From CAILUF01 sp964505265 (lineage in GTDB: Bacteria; Pseudomonadota; Alphaproteobacteria; Rickettsiales; UBA1997): a DNA stretch of 25,146 nt. Under the pieces are notes generated by a model that was given only the letters and a program-made list of their open reading frames with translations, was not told the origin of the DNA and did not search any database. The DNA is taken from contig CAZDGN010000022.1 in the NCBI GenBank assembly GCA_964505265.1, forward strand, positions 1-25,146, written 5' to 3'. Positions 17,803 through 25,146 of this stretch are shown here, piece by piece (the first letter of the stretch is position 1; each line of letters starts with the position of its first letter). The position numbers and the translations under genes are program-made.

Positions 17803-19017
17803 ATGCAAACTGTCGGTGAAAATCAAGAATTAATAGAAAGTAGACAATTAGGTGAGAATAAATTTGTGAGAATTCTTTCAGAAGCAAATCCAGAAATGTT
17901 AAAAAAACTATTAGAATTTTTAGAAGATAAAAGGGAGGTCGATCTTGAGAATCAAGTTGATTCTCAAGATCTTGTTATTTCAATAAAAAAAGGTCATAAT
18001 GTTGCTAGATTTGCAAACAAAATTAAAGAAAATATCAATTTCTTTTTTAGAAAATTACCTGAAAATGAATTTTTAGATAAATTTTATAAGGATCTTGCTG
18101 ATGCCTCTTCTCGCGCTAGATCGCTAGAAAAATTAAGACCAGAGGAGAGGATGGAGCTTTCTGCTGAAGCATATTGTGGATTTATTCGGGAATCATTGCA
18201 AATATCTCAAGAAAATTTTGCACCAATTTTATTTGTTCTAGCTCTTGCAAGTTTTGCAAATCAAAAGTCAGGTCAGGAGGTTAATCCTGAAATGTTTCAG
18301 CAAGCTTTAGTTGCTATGCAGGATCGAGAGACAATGTTAAAAACATCAACATTATCTTATTTAAATTTTAACAAATATCAAAATAAATTATCTAAAGCAA
18401 ATTTATTATTAAATTCTATTGTCATTGGATGTGAAATTGTTAACTTTTTCCAAATTGGAATCTCAAAAAACAAGTCTGATGAAAAGCCCTTACTCATTCC
18501 AATGTATTTTTTGGGCATTGCTGAATCTATTTCAAATTTAATAAATAATTCTAAATTCAATAATGTAAATACAAATTTATTGTTTTTAACAACTTCTTTG
18601 TTTTTTGCTTTAGAATCCGTATTAGAGACGGTAAAAGGTCGTAATGAAATTAAAACTTTTTACAATATTGATGAGCCTGTTTCTCTTGACAATAGATTTT
18701 TATTTCGTGTTTTGTTAGGCGGATTATTTTTGGCTTCTCAATTCGATAGAAGATTTGATGTAGATAGAATTTCAAGTCGATTTGTTCGGGGTTTGTCATC
18801 TTTGTATCGAGGGGCAATTAATATCTCTGGTTGTATAAAAAAAACGCAACATAATCAAGATTCATCAGTTGAATCATTGCCAAATGTCCCCCAAGATAAA
18901 ATGAATAAACTTGCAGTAGAACTTTTTGAATTATTATATAATTATACACCACACCCTGATGCAAATATTGGAAATGCTAAAGCCAATCCCGTTGAGCAAA
19001 ATTCAAAAATCAAATAA
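17803..19017 (+). CDS. Protein of unknown family, 404 residues, with hydrophobic segments
   Basis: I do not recognise this protein. The N-terminal 170 residues are charged and helical (for example EMLKKLLEFLEDKREVDLEN). The middle holds three hydrophobic stretches that could be membrane segments: about 225-245 (LLIPMYFLGIAESISNL), 254-272 (NLLFLTTSLFFALESVL) and 299-314 (LFRVLLGGLFLASQF). There is no N-terminal signal peptide. Codons 47-57 contain a perfect 31-nt inverted repeat, annotated separately. The next gene starts only 4 nt after the stop, so the two are very probably co-transcribed and may act together. A role in host membranes is conceivable if exported, but this is speculation. Confidence 0.75.
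   Translation: MQTVGENQELIESRQLGENKFVRILSEANPEMLKKLLEFLEDKREVDLENQVDSQDLVISIKKGHNVARFANKIKENINFFFRKLPENEFLDKFYKDLADASSRARSLEKLRPEERMELSAEAYCGFIRESLQISQENFAPILFVLALASFANQKSGQEVNPEMFQQALVAMQDRETMLKTSTLSYLNFNKYQNKLSKANLLLNSIVIGCEIVNFFQIGISKNKSDEKPLLIPMYFLGIAESISNLINNSKFNNVNTNLLFLTTSLFFALESVLETVKGRNEIKTFYNIDEPVSLDNRFLFRVLLGGLFLASQFDRRFDVDRISSRFVRGLSSLYRGAINISGCIKKTQHNQDSSVESLPNVPQDKMNKLAVELFELLYNYTPHPDANIGNAKANPVEQNSKIK
17941..17971. repeat. Perfect inverted repeat inside the 17803 gene
   Basis: The arms GATCTTGAGAATC (17941-17953) and GATTCTCAAGATC (17959-17971) pair perfectly over 13 bp around the loop AAGTT. The element is in frame and encodes DLENQVDSQDL (residues 47-57). It recalls the in-frame palindromic elements known in Rickettsia genes, although it is much shorter than those. 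It would form a stable mRNA hairpin early in the coding region. Confidence 0.7.
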
Positions 19018-19021
19018 AATT

Positions 19022-22000
19022 ATGATTAATTCTATTGATACAAAATTTGAACTTAAAGATGATGAATTTAAAAAAATAATTAGTGTTTATAAATTGAATT
19101 TTGATCAACAAAAAGAATTTAATGTCGATTTTGATATTGAGATTGATAAGCCCAAATCAAATTCACCCGAGGATTTAAAATTGTTCCTAAAGCAGAAGCT
19201 GGATAGGGCTTTTCAAGATCCAAATAAACTAAGTAATTATCAAAAATTGATAGGAGAATCTTCAGAGTCTTCAAGTCGAGGGATTCATGATAGTGATCAT
19301 GTTGCAAATGTTGCTATGTATGCTAGAAATTTCCTAAAAATTTATCAAAAAAACAAAGAATTATTTTCTCCCAAAATTCAAAAAGAAATTGAAGTATTTG
19401 ATGATCCACAAAAAATAAGAGATTTAGAAATTTTATGTTTACTTCATGATGTTGCAAGAGTTAACAAAAACTATGATCAAGATGAATATAAAAATGCTTT
19501 TTACGTTGCCTTAATGCTTCGCAATATGGGGGATGAAAGGTTTCAGGGCGATGAGATTAGCGAAGATGGTTTAAAAATGATTATGGATTTAGCTTTAAAA
19601 GAAAGTGATAAAGAAGATAAGTCTTTAATGTCAAAATTAATCCAAGCCTCAGATTCTTTGGCGATTATTAGAGTTAAAAGTTTCAATACTCTTGGTAAGC
19701 CTTACATCTTAAATTTAAATAATAGTTTTAAAGATTTTAAGGAAATTGATCAAGAAAATGCAGAAATTCGAAATAGACTATTGTTAATATCAAAAAAAAT
19801 GTTATCGCAGATTGCGATGATAGAAGCGAAGGAATATGCTAGTAAACCTTCTTTAAACCTATCTCAAAATCCGCTTCAAGAATTTTTGGATCATCCAAAA
19901 ACCCAAAAACTTAGAAATGCTTTTTTAGTTTTTGATGAACTTTATTCAGTAGATTTAGCAAATGATTTTGCTAAAGAATATTTTCCCGAAGGAGTTTTTG
20001 TCCATGTATTTGCACCATCAAATGCTGATGCTTTACAAAAATGCGATTCAAGTAAATTTATTTGTGCAACAATGCTCAAGGATGATGCAATTGTTAGACA
20101 TTATGCCGAATGGTCATGGATTAATAATCCGTTTTTAATATTAGATAAAGATGCTGTAATTTTTCAGGCGGGATTTAAAACTGATGTCGGATCTAATTCA
20201 TTATTTACTTCATTTAAAAATCGTTTTTTAACAATTAATTTTGGTGGATTTCAATCTGATATTGAAATGTCAGATTATGTTGCAATGAATCAACATATTA
20301 TTTTAAGTGATTCCTATCTCAATAATATGATTTTTCATCAAGATGAATTTAGTGAGATTTTAACAGATATTTCTCAAAGAAGATCTGGAAAAAAAACCGA
20401 TATTTCTGATGGAGTTTATTGGTTAGCAAATAAAGATAATTTGAGAAAAATGGGAAGAGTTGGTTTGGATAGATATGGAAAGTTATATGAAAAACCCCAC
20501 TTTTCAATTGAGGCACCATCGGGTGAATTGAGGCATAATGAATGTCATATTAGAAATGCAATCCATATTTGTGGTCATATTGGTATTTCAAATGAAACTT
20601 TCAATCTTTTAACAATTGGTAGCGGTAGTTCATATATATCTGAATCGCCAGAAGTGGGATTGCTTCGAATGCAAAAATATAAAAATCAAATCAATTTAGA
20701 AAAGCAAAGATTACTTGCTTTAGATGAGCCGATGAAAGATAAAAAATTTAGAGAATGTGTTGATTTTGAGCTTACTAGAGTCACCTCTATATTTGAAAAA
20801 ATCTATTTTCTTGAAGGAATGCGAAGAGAAATAGAGTCTAATCCGTATAATGAATATTGGACTAAATCATCGCAGAAAAAACAAAGAAAAAAGGCAGAGT
20901 TTGAAGGTTATAATTTTGAGAATTCTAATGAAAATAGAGAAATTTGGAGTCAAAGAAAAATTCAAAAAATTAATAAAAATCTAGTAGAATTATATGCTAA
21001 TCTTAGAGGTTTTGAAAAAGAAGAAAATTTTGGATTTAATGATTTGTTGAAAGAATATAAATCATTAAATTCAGTTGGTTGCACATCTAAAAGTTTTGGT
21101 GTGAATATTTTAGATTGGAAAGCTAAAATTATGAATGGAGAATCCTATTCAAAACAACTAAATTTTGCTATTGATAAAGTTCGGGTGGGATTACAGAGAA
21201 AAACCAAAATGGCATTGCTTAGTATCTACAATCCTCAAGAGGTTAAAATTGTAACTGATGAAGATATTGATGAAAGATTTAAAGAAATTAAAAGCGATAG
21301 CGTGTGGCAAAAAAGATTATTCCTTGCATTTTTAAATAATCAAGATTATCTAAAAATCTTAAAAACTTTTAATAGAGAGGAAATTAATGATATTGTTAGT
21401 AATATAAAATTTAAAAAAGAATTTGATTTAGATAAAGTTATTTTTGAAAAAAAATTTCCAAGATGCAAAAAAGATGAAATTATTGAATTAATTCAGGCGG
21501 GATTGGATATATACAAATTTGATGACAAAGAAAAAAAATCGGGGTGTTTTGGAGTTGTTTTTACAAAAACAATTAAGCCTTATTCTTACGAGCTTGCAAA
21601 AGAATTTGATAATAAAAAAGTAATTGATTTGTTATTAGAATATGGAGTTCTTGTTTCTGATAGATTTGAATTACAAGAAAATAAAGCCGAAAAAGATATG
21701 GCAAAATTTTGTAAATTGTTAAAATCTGGTAATTCAGAAATTTTGGATCAATTAAAGTTGGAATTAGAAAAATATGAAACTAAAGAAGATTTAAAAAAAT
21801 TGACAATTTTTTCATTAGATGGTTCTGAAGTAAAGCTAAATGGTTATGGCTTGCTAAGAATTTATGAAAATAATCTAATTCCAAATCCCTCATCAGAAAT
21901 TTCAAATTTATTTAAAAAATTAAATGCCTTTAAGTGTCAAGATTTATCATGTCATTCAATTGAAATATCTCAAAATCCAAACATAGGAGGTGATGCTGAT

Positions 22001-22171
22001 GGAATTGCACTTAGTGCTGATTTAGTTTTTGCTGGTCCAAATGCTGATAATGGTGCCGGAGTTGTTCCTGGTGGATATGGGGCGAGACAACCAAGTTCGG
22101 ATATCGATCTTAAAGGGGGGAGGGCGACGCAATTAACGCTACCCCCTTCTTTAACAAATAAAATGGGTTAA
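19022..22171 (+). CDS. Large HD-domain protein (1049 residues), candidate secreted effector
   Basis: The N-terminal part carries an HD-superfamily metal phosphohydrolase pattern: His93 (GIHDSDHVANV), His142-Asp143 (LEILCLLHDVARVN) and Asp211 (LIQASDSLA). HD enzymes hydrolyse phosphoesters such as cyclic dinucleotides or nucleotides; the substrate here is unknown. Some secreted phosphodiesterases of intracellular bacteria have a similar HD layout, but I cannot confirm homology. Residues 300-700 are unassigned. A degenerate ankyrin-like stretch lies at about 853-876 (YSYELAKEFDNKKVIDLLLE). The C-terminal 65 residues are Gly/Ala/Asp-rich and unusually GC-rich for this genome. I chose the ATG at 19022, 4 nt after the previous stop; an earlier in-frame start inside the upstream gene is unlikely. 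A decayed relative lies at 24258-24407. Confidence 0.8.
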   Translation: MINSIDTKFELKDDEFKKIISVYKLNFDQQKEFNVDFDIEIDKPKSNSPEDLKLFLKQKLDRAFQDPNKLSNYQKLIGESSESSSRGIHDSDHVANVAMYARNFLKIYQKNKELFSPKIQKEIEVFDDPQKIRDLEILCLLHDVARVNKNYDQDEYKNAFYVALMLRNMGDERFQGDEISEDGLKMIMDLALKESDKEDKSLMSKLIQASDSLAIIRVKSFNTLGKPYILNLNNSFKDFKEIDQENAEIRNRLLLISKKMLSQIAMIEAKEYASKPSLNLSQNPLQEFLDHPKTQKLRNAFLVFDELYSVDLANDFAKEYFPEGVFVHVFAPSNADALQKCDSSKFICATMLKDDAIVRHYAEWSWINNPFLILDKDAVIFQAGFKTDVGSNSLFTSFKNRFLTINFGGFQSDIEMSDYVAMNQHIILSDSYLNNMIFHQDEFSEILTDISQRRSGKKTDISDGVYWLANKDNLRKMGRVGLDRYGKLYEKPHFSIEAPSGELRHNECHIRNAIHICGHIGISNETFNLLTIGSGSSYISESPEVGLLRMQKYKNQINLEKQRLLALDEPMKDKKFRECVDFELTRVTSIFEKIYFLEGMRREIESNPYNEYWTKSSQKKQRKKAEFEGYNFENSNENREIWSQRKIQKINKNLVELYANLRGFEKEENFGFNDLLKEYKSLNSVGCTSKSFGVNILDWKAKIMNGESYSKQLNFAIDKVRVGLQRKTKMALLSIYNPQEVKIVTDEDIDERFKEIKSDSVWQKRLFLAFLNNQDYLKILKTFNREEINDIVSNIKFKKEFDLDKVIFEKKFPRCKKDEIIELIQAGLDIYKFDDKEKKSGCFGVVFTKTIKPYSYELAKEFDNKKVIDLLLEYGVLVSDRFELQENKAEKDMAKFCKLLKSGNSEILDQLKLELEKYETKEDLKKLTIFSLDGSEVKLNGYGLLRIYENNLIPNPSSEISNLFKKLNAFKCQDLSCHSIEISQNPNIGGDADGIALSADLVFAGPNADNGAGVVPGGYGARQPSSDIDLKGGRATQLTLPPSLTNKMG
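22112..22152 (+). terminator. Possible intrinsic terminator embedded in the end of the 19022 gene
   Basis: A run of G (22115-22120) can pair with CCCCC (22142-22146), with an inner GCG/CGC pairing, and is followed by TTCTTT (22147-22152). It is the only GC-rich hairpin near the converging gene ends, which are separated by just 6 nt. It lies in coding sequence, so the fit could be coincidental. Confidence 0.3.
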
Positions 22172-22177
22172 TAAAAT

Positions 22178-22825
22178 TTATCTTGATTCATTTTCACATT
22201 TTGGACTAGGTAAATCTATTCCGGTAATATTTTTCATCTCTAAGCGATGACGATCCATTTCTTTTTTAACTAATTCTTTTTTATCTGCGGGCAATGACTC
22301 CATCACTTGACGATGTTTTTGCATTTCTTCTGGCGATGGACTTTGACAATTTCTTATGATATTTTTCCCCATCGCATTATTTTGATTATCATTAGGCATT
22401 TGTAATTCAACACCAGTAATATTTTTCATTTGCTGGCGATGTCTTTGCATTTCTTGTTGAAATTCTGCTTTTTTATTTTCTGGAAGATTTTGTATGGAAT
22501 TGCGAATATTTTCGCCTTTGGATCTTTGCTCTTCTCGTGATAAATTCTTTTCCTTTTCACCAAGTATTAAATCCACTCCAGTAATTGTTTTTACATTTTG
22601 TTTGTGAATCTCATATTCTTGCTTCAAAAGCTGTTGCTTTTCTGGTGATAAATTTGCGGGATTCAATTTGGCAAAATCTGGTTCGCCAATTTGCCTCTTT
22701 TTTTCTTCTTGACGATAATTTTTCTGTTGGTTTTTAGAATTATTATGTTCTTGCGGATTTTCTTGGGCATAACCTTGAACCTGATATAATAAAAATATTA
22801 TTAAAATTAAAAAATTTTTTTTCAT
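22178..22825 (-). CDS. Small secreted protein with three 28-residue repeats
   Basis: This 215-residue protein begins with a clear signal peptide (MKKNFLILIIFLLYQVQGYA, cleavage near residue 20-21), so it should be periplasmic or outside the cell. The mature part is charged and Gln-rich, with three units of exactly 28 residues at 59-86, 114-141 and 178-205. Their consensus is L-P-x-x-K-K, then E-M-x-R-H-R-x-x-M-K-N-I-T-G-V-D-L. A partial unit (EEMQKHRQVME, 166-176) precedes the third. The pattern of helices with conserved His and Met could bind metal or heme-like ligands, but that is a guess. It follows the alcohol dehydrogenase gene by 17 nt and is probably co-transcribed. I do not recognise the family. 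Confidence 0.82.
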   Translation of the reverse strand: MKKNFLILIIFLLYQVQGYAQENPQEHNNSKNQQKNYRQEEKKRQIGEPDFAKLNPANLSPEKQQLLKQEYEIHKQNVKTITGVDLILGEKEKNLSREEQRSKGENIRNSIQNLPENKKAEFQQEMQRHRQQMKNITGVELQMPNDNQNNAMGKNIIRNCQSPSPEEMQKHRQVMESLPADKKELVKKEMDRHRLEMKNITGIDLPSPKCENESR

Positions 22826-22842
22826 AAATTTGGATTTTATGT

Positions 22843-23895
22843 TTATAAAGTCGCCATATCAATGACGAAGCGATATTTTACATCGCTTTTAAGCATACGC
22901 TCGTAGGCATTTTCGATTTCCCTCATCGAAATCATTTCAATATCAGAAACGATATTATTTTTAGCACAAAAATCTAACATTTCTTGAGTTTCTTTGATGC
23001 CACCAATTAAAGAACCCGCTAGTGATCGGCGTCCAAAAATTAAAGAAAAAATAGTTGGCGAAGGGTGAGGGTGTGCTGGTGCACCAACCATAGTCATAGT
23101 GGCATCGCGTTTTAATAAATTGAGATATATATCCAAGTTATGCGAAACAGCAACGGTGTTTAAAATAAAATCTAGACTACGAAAATGTTGTTGCATTTGT
23201 ATCGTATCACTTGAAATTACTACTTCATGTGCTCCTAATTCTTTTATTTCCTCAATTTTTTTTGGTGATGAAGTAAAAGCAATAACATGAGCCCCCATTG
23301 CTTTGGCAAGTTTTACCGCCATATGTCCAAGCCCACCAATGCCAACGATTCCAACCTTTTTCCCAGGTCCAACTTGCCAATGACGAAGTGGTGAATAGGT
23401 GGTGATGCCAGCACAAAGCAGCGGTGCCACCGCTGGTAAATCTTGGTGGTTATGTGAAATTTTGAGCACAAAATTTTCATCGACTACGATTTTACGGCTA
23501 TAGCCTCCAAAGGTATTTTCTAAGGTGCCAGCAAAATTGCCATTATAAGTGCCAGTTGCACCATTTGGACCTTCGCAATAATTTTCTAAACCTTCTTCGC
23601 ATGAATTGCAAGTGCGACAACTATCAACTAGGCATCCAACCCCAACAATATCACCAGTTTTAAATTTGCGAACTTGATTGCCAATTGCAGTGATTTCGCC
23701 AATAATTTCATGACCAGGTACACAAGGATAGCGAGTTCCACCCCATTCGCCCCTTGCGGTATGTAAATCGGAATGGCAAACCCCGCAATATAAAATTTTT
23801 ATGTCAACATCTTTAGATTGAAGCTCGCGCCTTTCAATTTCTAATGCGGTAAGTTGAGTGTTTGGGCTTTTAACGCCATATGCAGAAACTTTCAT
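22843..23895 (-). CDS. yahK: Zinc-dependent alcohol dehydrogenase, YahK/cinnamyl-alcohol dehydrogenase type
   Basis: This 350-residue medium-chain dehydrogenase should interconvert aldehydes and alcohols with a nicotinamide cofactor; close relatives such as E. coli YahK are NADPH-dependent aldehyde reductases. The catalytic zinc ligands are Cys40 (CGVCHSDLH), His62-Glu63 (GHE) and Cys161 (APLLCAGITTYSPLRHW). The structural zinc ligands are Cys93, Cys96, Cys99 and Cys107. The nucleotide-binding motif is GIGGLG (185-190), followed by AFTSSPKK, whose Ser/Lys residues fit NADP preference. The similarity to YahK runs the full length, including VKYRFVID near the end. Its physiological substrate is unknown. 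It is the upstream member of a pair with the secreted repeat protein. Confidence 0.93.
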   Translation of the reverse strand: MKVSAYGVKSPNTQLTALEIERRELQSKDVDIKILYCGVCHSDLHTARGEWGGTRYPCVPGHEIIGEITAIGNQVRKFKTGDIVGVGCLVDSCRTCNSCEEGLENYCEGPNGATGTYNGNFAGTLENTFGGYSRKIVVDENFVLKISHNHQDLPAVAPLLCAGITTYSPLRHWQVGPGKKVGIVGIGGLGHMAVKLAKAMGAHVIAFTSSPKKIEEIKELGAHEVVISSDTIQMQQHFRSLDFILNTVAVSHNLDIYLNLLKRDATMTMVGAPAHPHPSPTIFSLIFGRRSLAGSLIGGIKETQEMLDFCAKNNIVSDIEMISMREIENAYERMLKSDVKYRFVIDMATL

Positions 23896-24257
23896 AAATG
23901 TTGATTTGTAATTAAAATTTATTGTTAATTTATTTTAAATTTAGATCTTAAAAATTTATTTGCATTAAATTTTTGTAAATAGAAAAAAATTTTGGTAATT
24001 TTAAAGAAAAAATAAATCTCTTTCTCAATTACAGAATGATAAAATAAATTTATTTAAATCGAAGGTTCTTACTTAAAAAAACCTTTTTGCGGTCTAATAT
24101 TGTTGTTTCGACTCGACTATCTTGTATATATCCAATTGAATTATTTTAGAAAATGATATATTAAATTCCAAAATAGTGTAATAATTTTTATGTGAAAATT
24201 GAAAAAAGTAATAATATAAAAAACTAATTTTTAAAATTATTAAAAAAATATAAATAT
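23896..24257. other. Non-coding AT-rich stretch
   Basis: I find no supportable gene in these 362 bases. A weak hairpin, AAGGTT (24062-24067) with AACCTT (24080-24085) followed by three T, could act as a plus-strand terminator, but its stem is short. A 68-codon minus-strand frame at 24094-24300 is Tyr/Ile/Phe-rich and overlaps the HD remnant, so I treat it as noise. The upstream control region of the alcohol dehydrogenase must lie at its left end, but no clear promoter is visible. Confidence 0.5.
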
Positions 24258-24407
24258 ATGCTTTCAACCCCTCAAGTCGATGATAAAAAATTTCAACCAA
24301 ATCTGATAGAGGAATTTATGATTGATACTATGTTACAAAATTTGGAAATTTCATCTCTGCTTCATGATTTTGCAAGATTTAACAAATATTATTATCAAGA
24401 TGAATAA
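24258..24407 (+). pseudogene. 49-codon remnant of a paralogue of the HD-domain protein
   Basis: An ATG at 24258 opens a 49-codon frame ending in TAA at 24405-24407. Its last 22 residues (NLEISSLLHDFARFNKYYYQ, then DE) align with residues 134-155 of the 1049-residue HD protein (DLEILCLLHDVARVNKNYDQ, then DE). The underlying DNA at 24339-24406 matches 19421-19488 at 57 of 68 positions by my count. The HD dyad is preserved, but the frame stops just after it and no later part of the paralogue is recognisable. It is most simply a truncated, decaying duplicate. A functional micropeptide is unlikely. Confidence 0.72.
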
Positions 24408-24460
24408 ATCTGATGTTAGATTTTTGTAAAATCATACAATTCATTTTAAGATTTTTTAAT

Positions 24461-24738
24461 TTATAACATATTTTGTATCGAAGAAATCGAAGCCATTACC
24501 AAGCTGGCTGATACCGAACCAAAGCCAAAAGATTTTTTTTGTTGATTTCCGATATTAGTGAAGAGATTTTTTCTTCTTTACTCTTTGCTTTTGAATGTTG
24601 ATTTCTTGTTTTAGAAAATTCAAAACAAGAAAAGCAATTTGCTTTCGTCTCTTCTTTCCCCCTAAAAATATTGTAAAATCCTTGAAAATTTAATTGGATT
24701 TCTTTACTTTCATCAAATTTTATAGTGCTAAATTCGTT
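24461..24738 (-). pseudogene. Frameshifted 3' continuation of the ankyrin gene
   Basis: After the TAA that ends the ankyrin frame (24739-24741), the same minus-strand frame stays open for about 68 further codons with coding-like content (EFSTIKFDESKEIQLNFQ, later EEKISSLISEINKKN). At a run of eight A (24540-24533 on the minus strand) the sensible reading moves to another frame, which continues KKSFGFGSVSASLVMASISS and stops at 24461-24463. Read together, this suggests a once longer gene broken by one nonsense change and one homopolymer frameshift. An 11-bp inverted repeat (TTTCTTGTTTT at 24602-24612 and its complement at 24622-24632) lies inside. No start codon context suggests an independent gene. 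A sequencing error in the A-run is an alternative for the shift. Confidence 0.5.
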
Positions 24739-25146
24739 TTAAATTTTTTCGCCATTAGGATATTTGGTTAAAGAATATATGATTTGATCTAAAATTTTTT
24801 CATTAATAACATTTTTAGTATTTATCATATTATAAAAATCTTTGTATTTTTCTAAAATATTTTTTATTGAATCATTTGATGAATTGATAATAATATTTTG
24901 CAAATTAACATTTGCCCCATTTTCTAGTAATTCCTTTACAACCTCAATATGACCATTTTCTGAAGCAAGCATCAGTGCCGTATTTCGATTTTGACCTTTT
25001 TCATTAACATTAAAACCAACATTTTTTAGCACATCGATAACTTTGCTGGAACCATTGATAACAGATATGTGCAAAAAATTATTGTTGTTTAGTTTATAAT
25101 CTTTTAATTGTTTTTTTTGAACTTCTGGCAAAATATCAATTAATTT
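24739..25146 (-). CDS. Ankyrin-repeat protein, 5' part beyond window, probably truncated
   Basis: This is the C-terminal end of an ankyrin-repeat protein. The frame is open to the right edge, so the true start lies outside; the TTG at 25131 is only an internal codon. One canonical repeat is clear (NTALMLASENGHIEVVKELL, then ENGANVNLQN). A weaker repeat precedes it (NFLHISVINGSSKVIDVLKN, then VGFNVNEKG). The remaining 50 residues are helical and not ankyrin-like (ILEKYKDFYNMINTKNVINE). Ankyrin proteins are protein-binding scaffolds and are often secreted by intracellular bacteria. The stop at 24739 may be premature, because the frame remains coding-like beyond it. Confidence 0.8.
   Translation of the reverse strand, partial: KLIDILPEVQKKQLKDYKLNNNNFLHISVINGSSKVIDVLKNVGFNVNEKGQNRNTALMLASENGHIEVVKELLENGANVNLQNIIINSSNDSIKNILEKYKDFYNMINTKNVINEKILDQIIYSLTKYPNGEKI

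Noticed and set aside
24094..24300. 68-codon minus-strand frame
   Set aside because: It is Tyr/Ile/Phe-rich, overlaps the HD remnant, and has no neighbour or motif support; probably chance in AT-rich DNA.
23896..24480. tRNA or other structured RNA in the right-hand gap
   Set aside because: A GTTTCGACTCGAC segment near 24107 recalls a T-loop, but no acceptor stem, anticodon arm or D-loop can be drawn around it.
1..25146. Insertion sequences, transposases or attachment sites
   Set aside because: No transposase or integrase motifs, terminal inverted repeats with target duplications, or tRNA-adjacent direct repeats were seen.

Overview
This is an AT-rich, gene-dense window from a bacterial chromosome. 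It looks like an alphaproteobacterium of the order Rickettsiales or a close host-associated relative. The evidence is a Rickettsia-type citrate synthase, a VirB4-family type IV secretion ATPase with the degraded ATPase motifs expected of the second rickettsial copy, a GatB amidotransferase subunit, an ankyrin-repeat gene, decaying gene remnants, and several large proteins of unknown family that could be secreted effectors. Taxonomy is inferred from protein families only.

Left part (1-8937), all on the minus strand. In transcription order: gltA, virB4 (24-nt gap), mnmA (4-nt gap), a PemK/MazF-type toxin-like gene, and, after a 140-nt gap containing a hairpin, a type I-F CRISPR Cas2-Cas3 fusion that runs off the left edge. 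The usual upstream cas1 is absent, and no CRISPR repeats lie in the window. The csy/cas8f-cas5f-cas7f-cas6f genes, if present, would lie beyond the left edge.

Middle part (8938-17609). Two plus-strand genes of unknown family (9080 and 11970) alternate with conserved minus-strand genes: gatB, then an overlapping ABC-HlyD-TolC operon resembling a type I secretion system. The ABC protein lacks nearly all ATP-binding motifs. The 11970 product has residues arranged like a protein-kinase or phosphotransferase core.

Right part (17737-25146). A two-gene plus-strand operon encodes a 404-residue protein with hydrophobic segments and a 1049-residue protein with an N-terminal HD metal-phosphohydrolase motif and a degenerate ankyrin-like stretch. 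It converges on a minus-strand pair: a YahK-like zinc alcohol dehydrogenase and a small secreted protein with three 28-residue repeats. The last kilobase is decaying DNA. It holds a 49-codon remnant of a paralogue of the HD protein and an ankyrin gene whose frame continues past its stop and then shifts.

The candidates most worth following are the cas1-less type I-F locus beside an orphan toxin-like gene, the transporter operon with a seemingly ATPase-dead ABC subunit, and the HD/kinase-like effector candidates with evidence of paralogue turnover.
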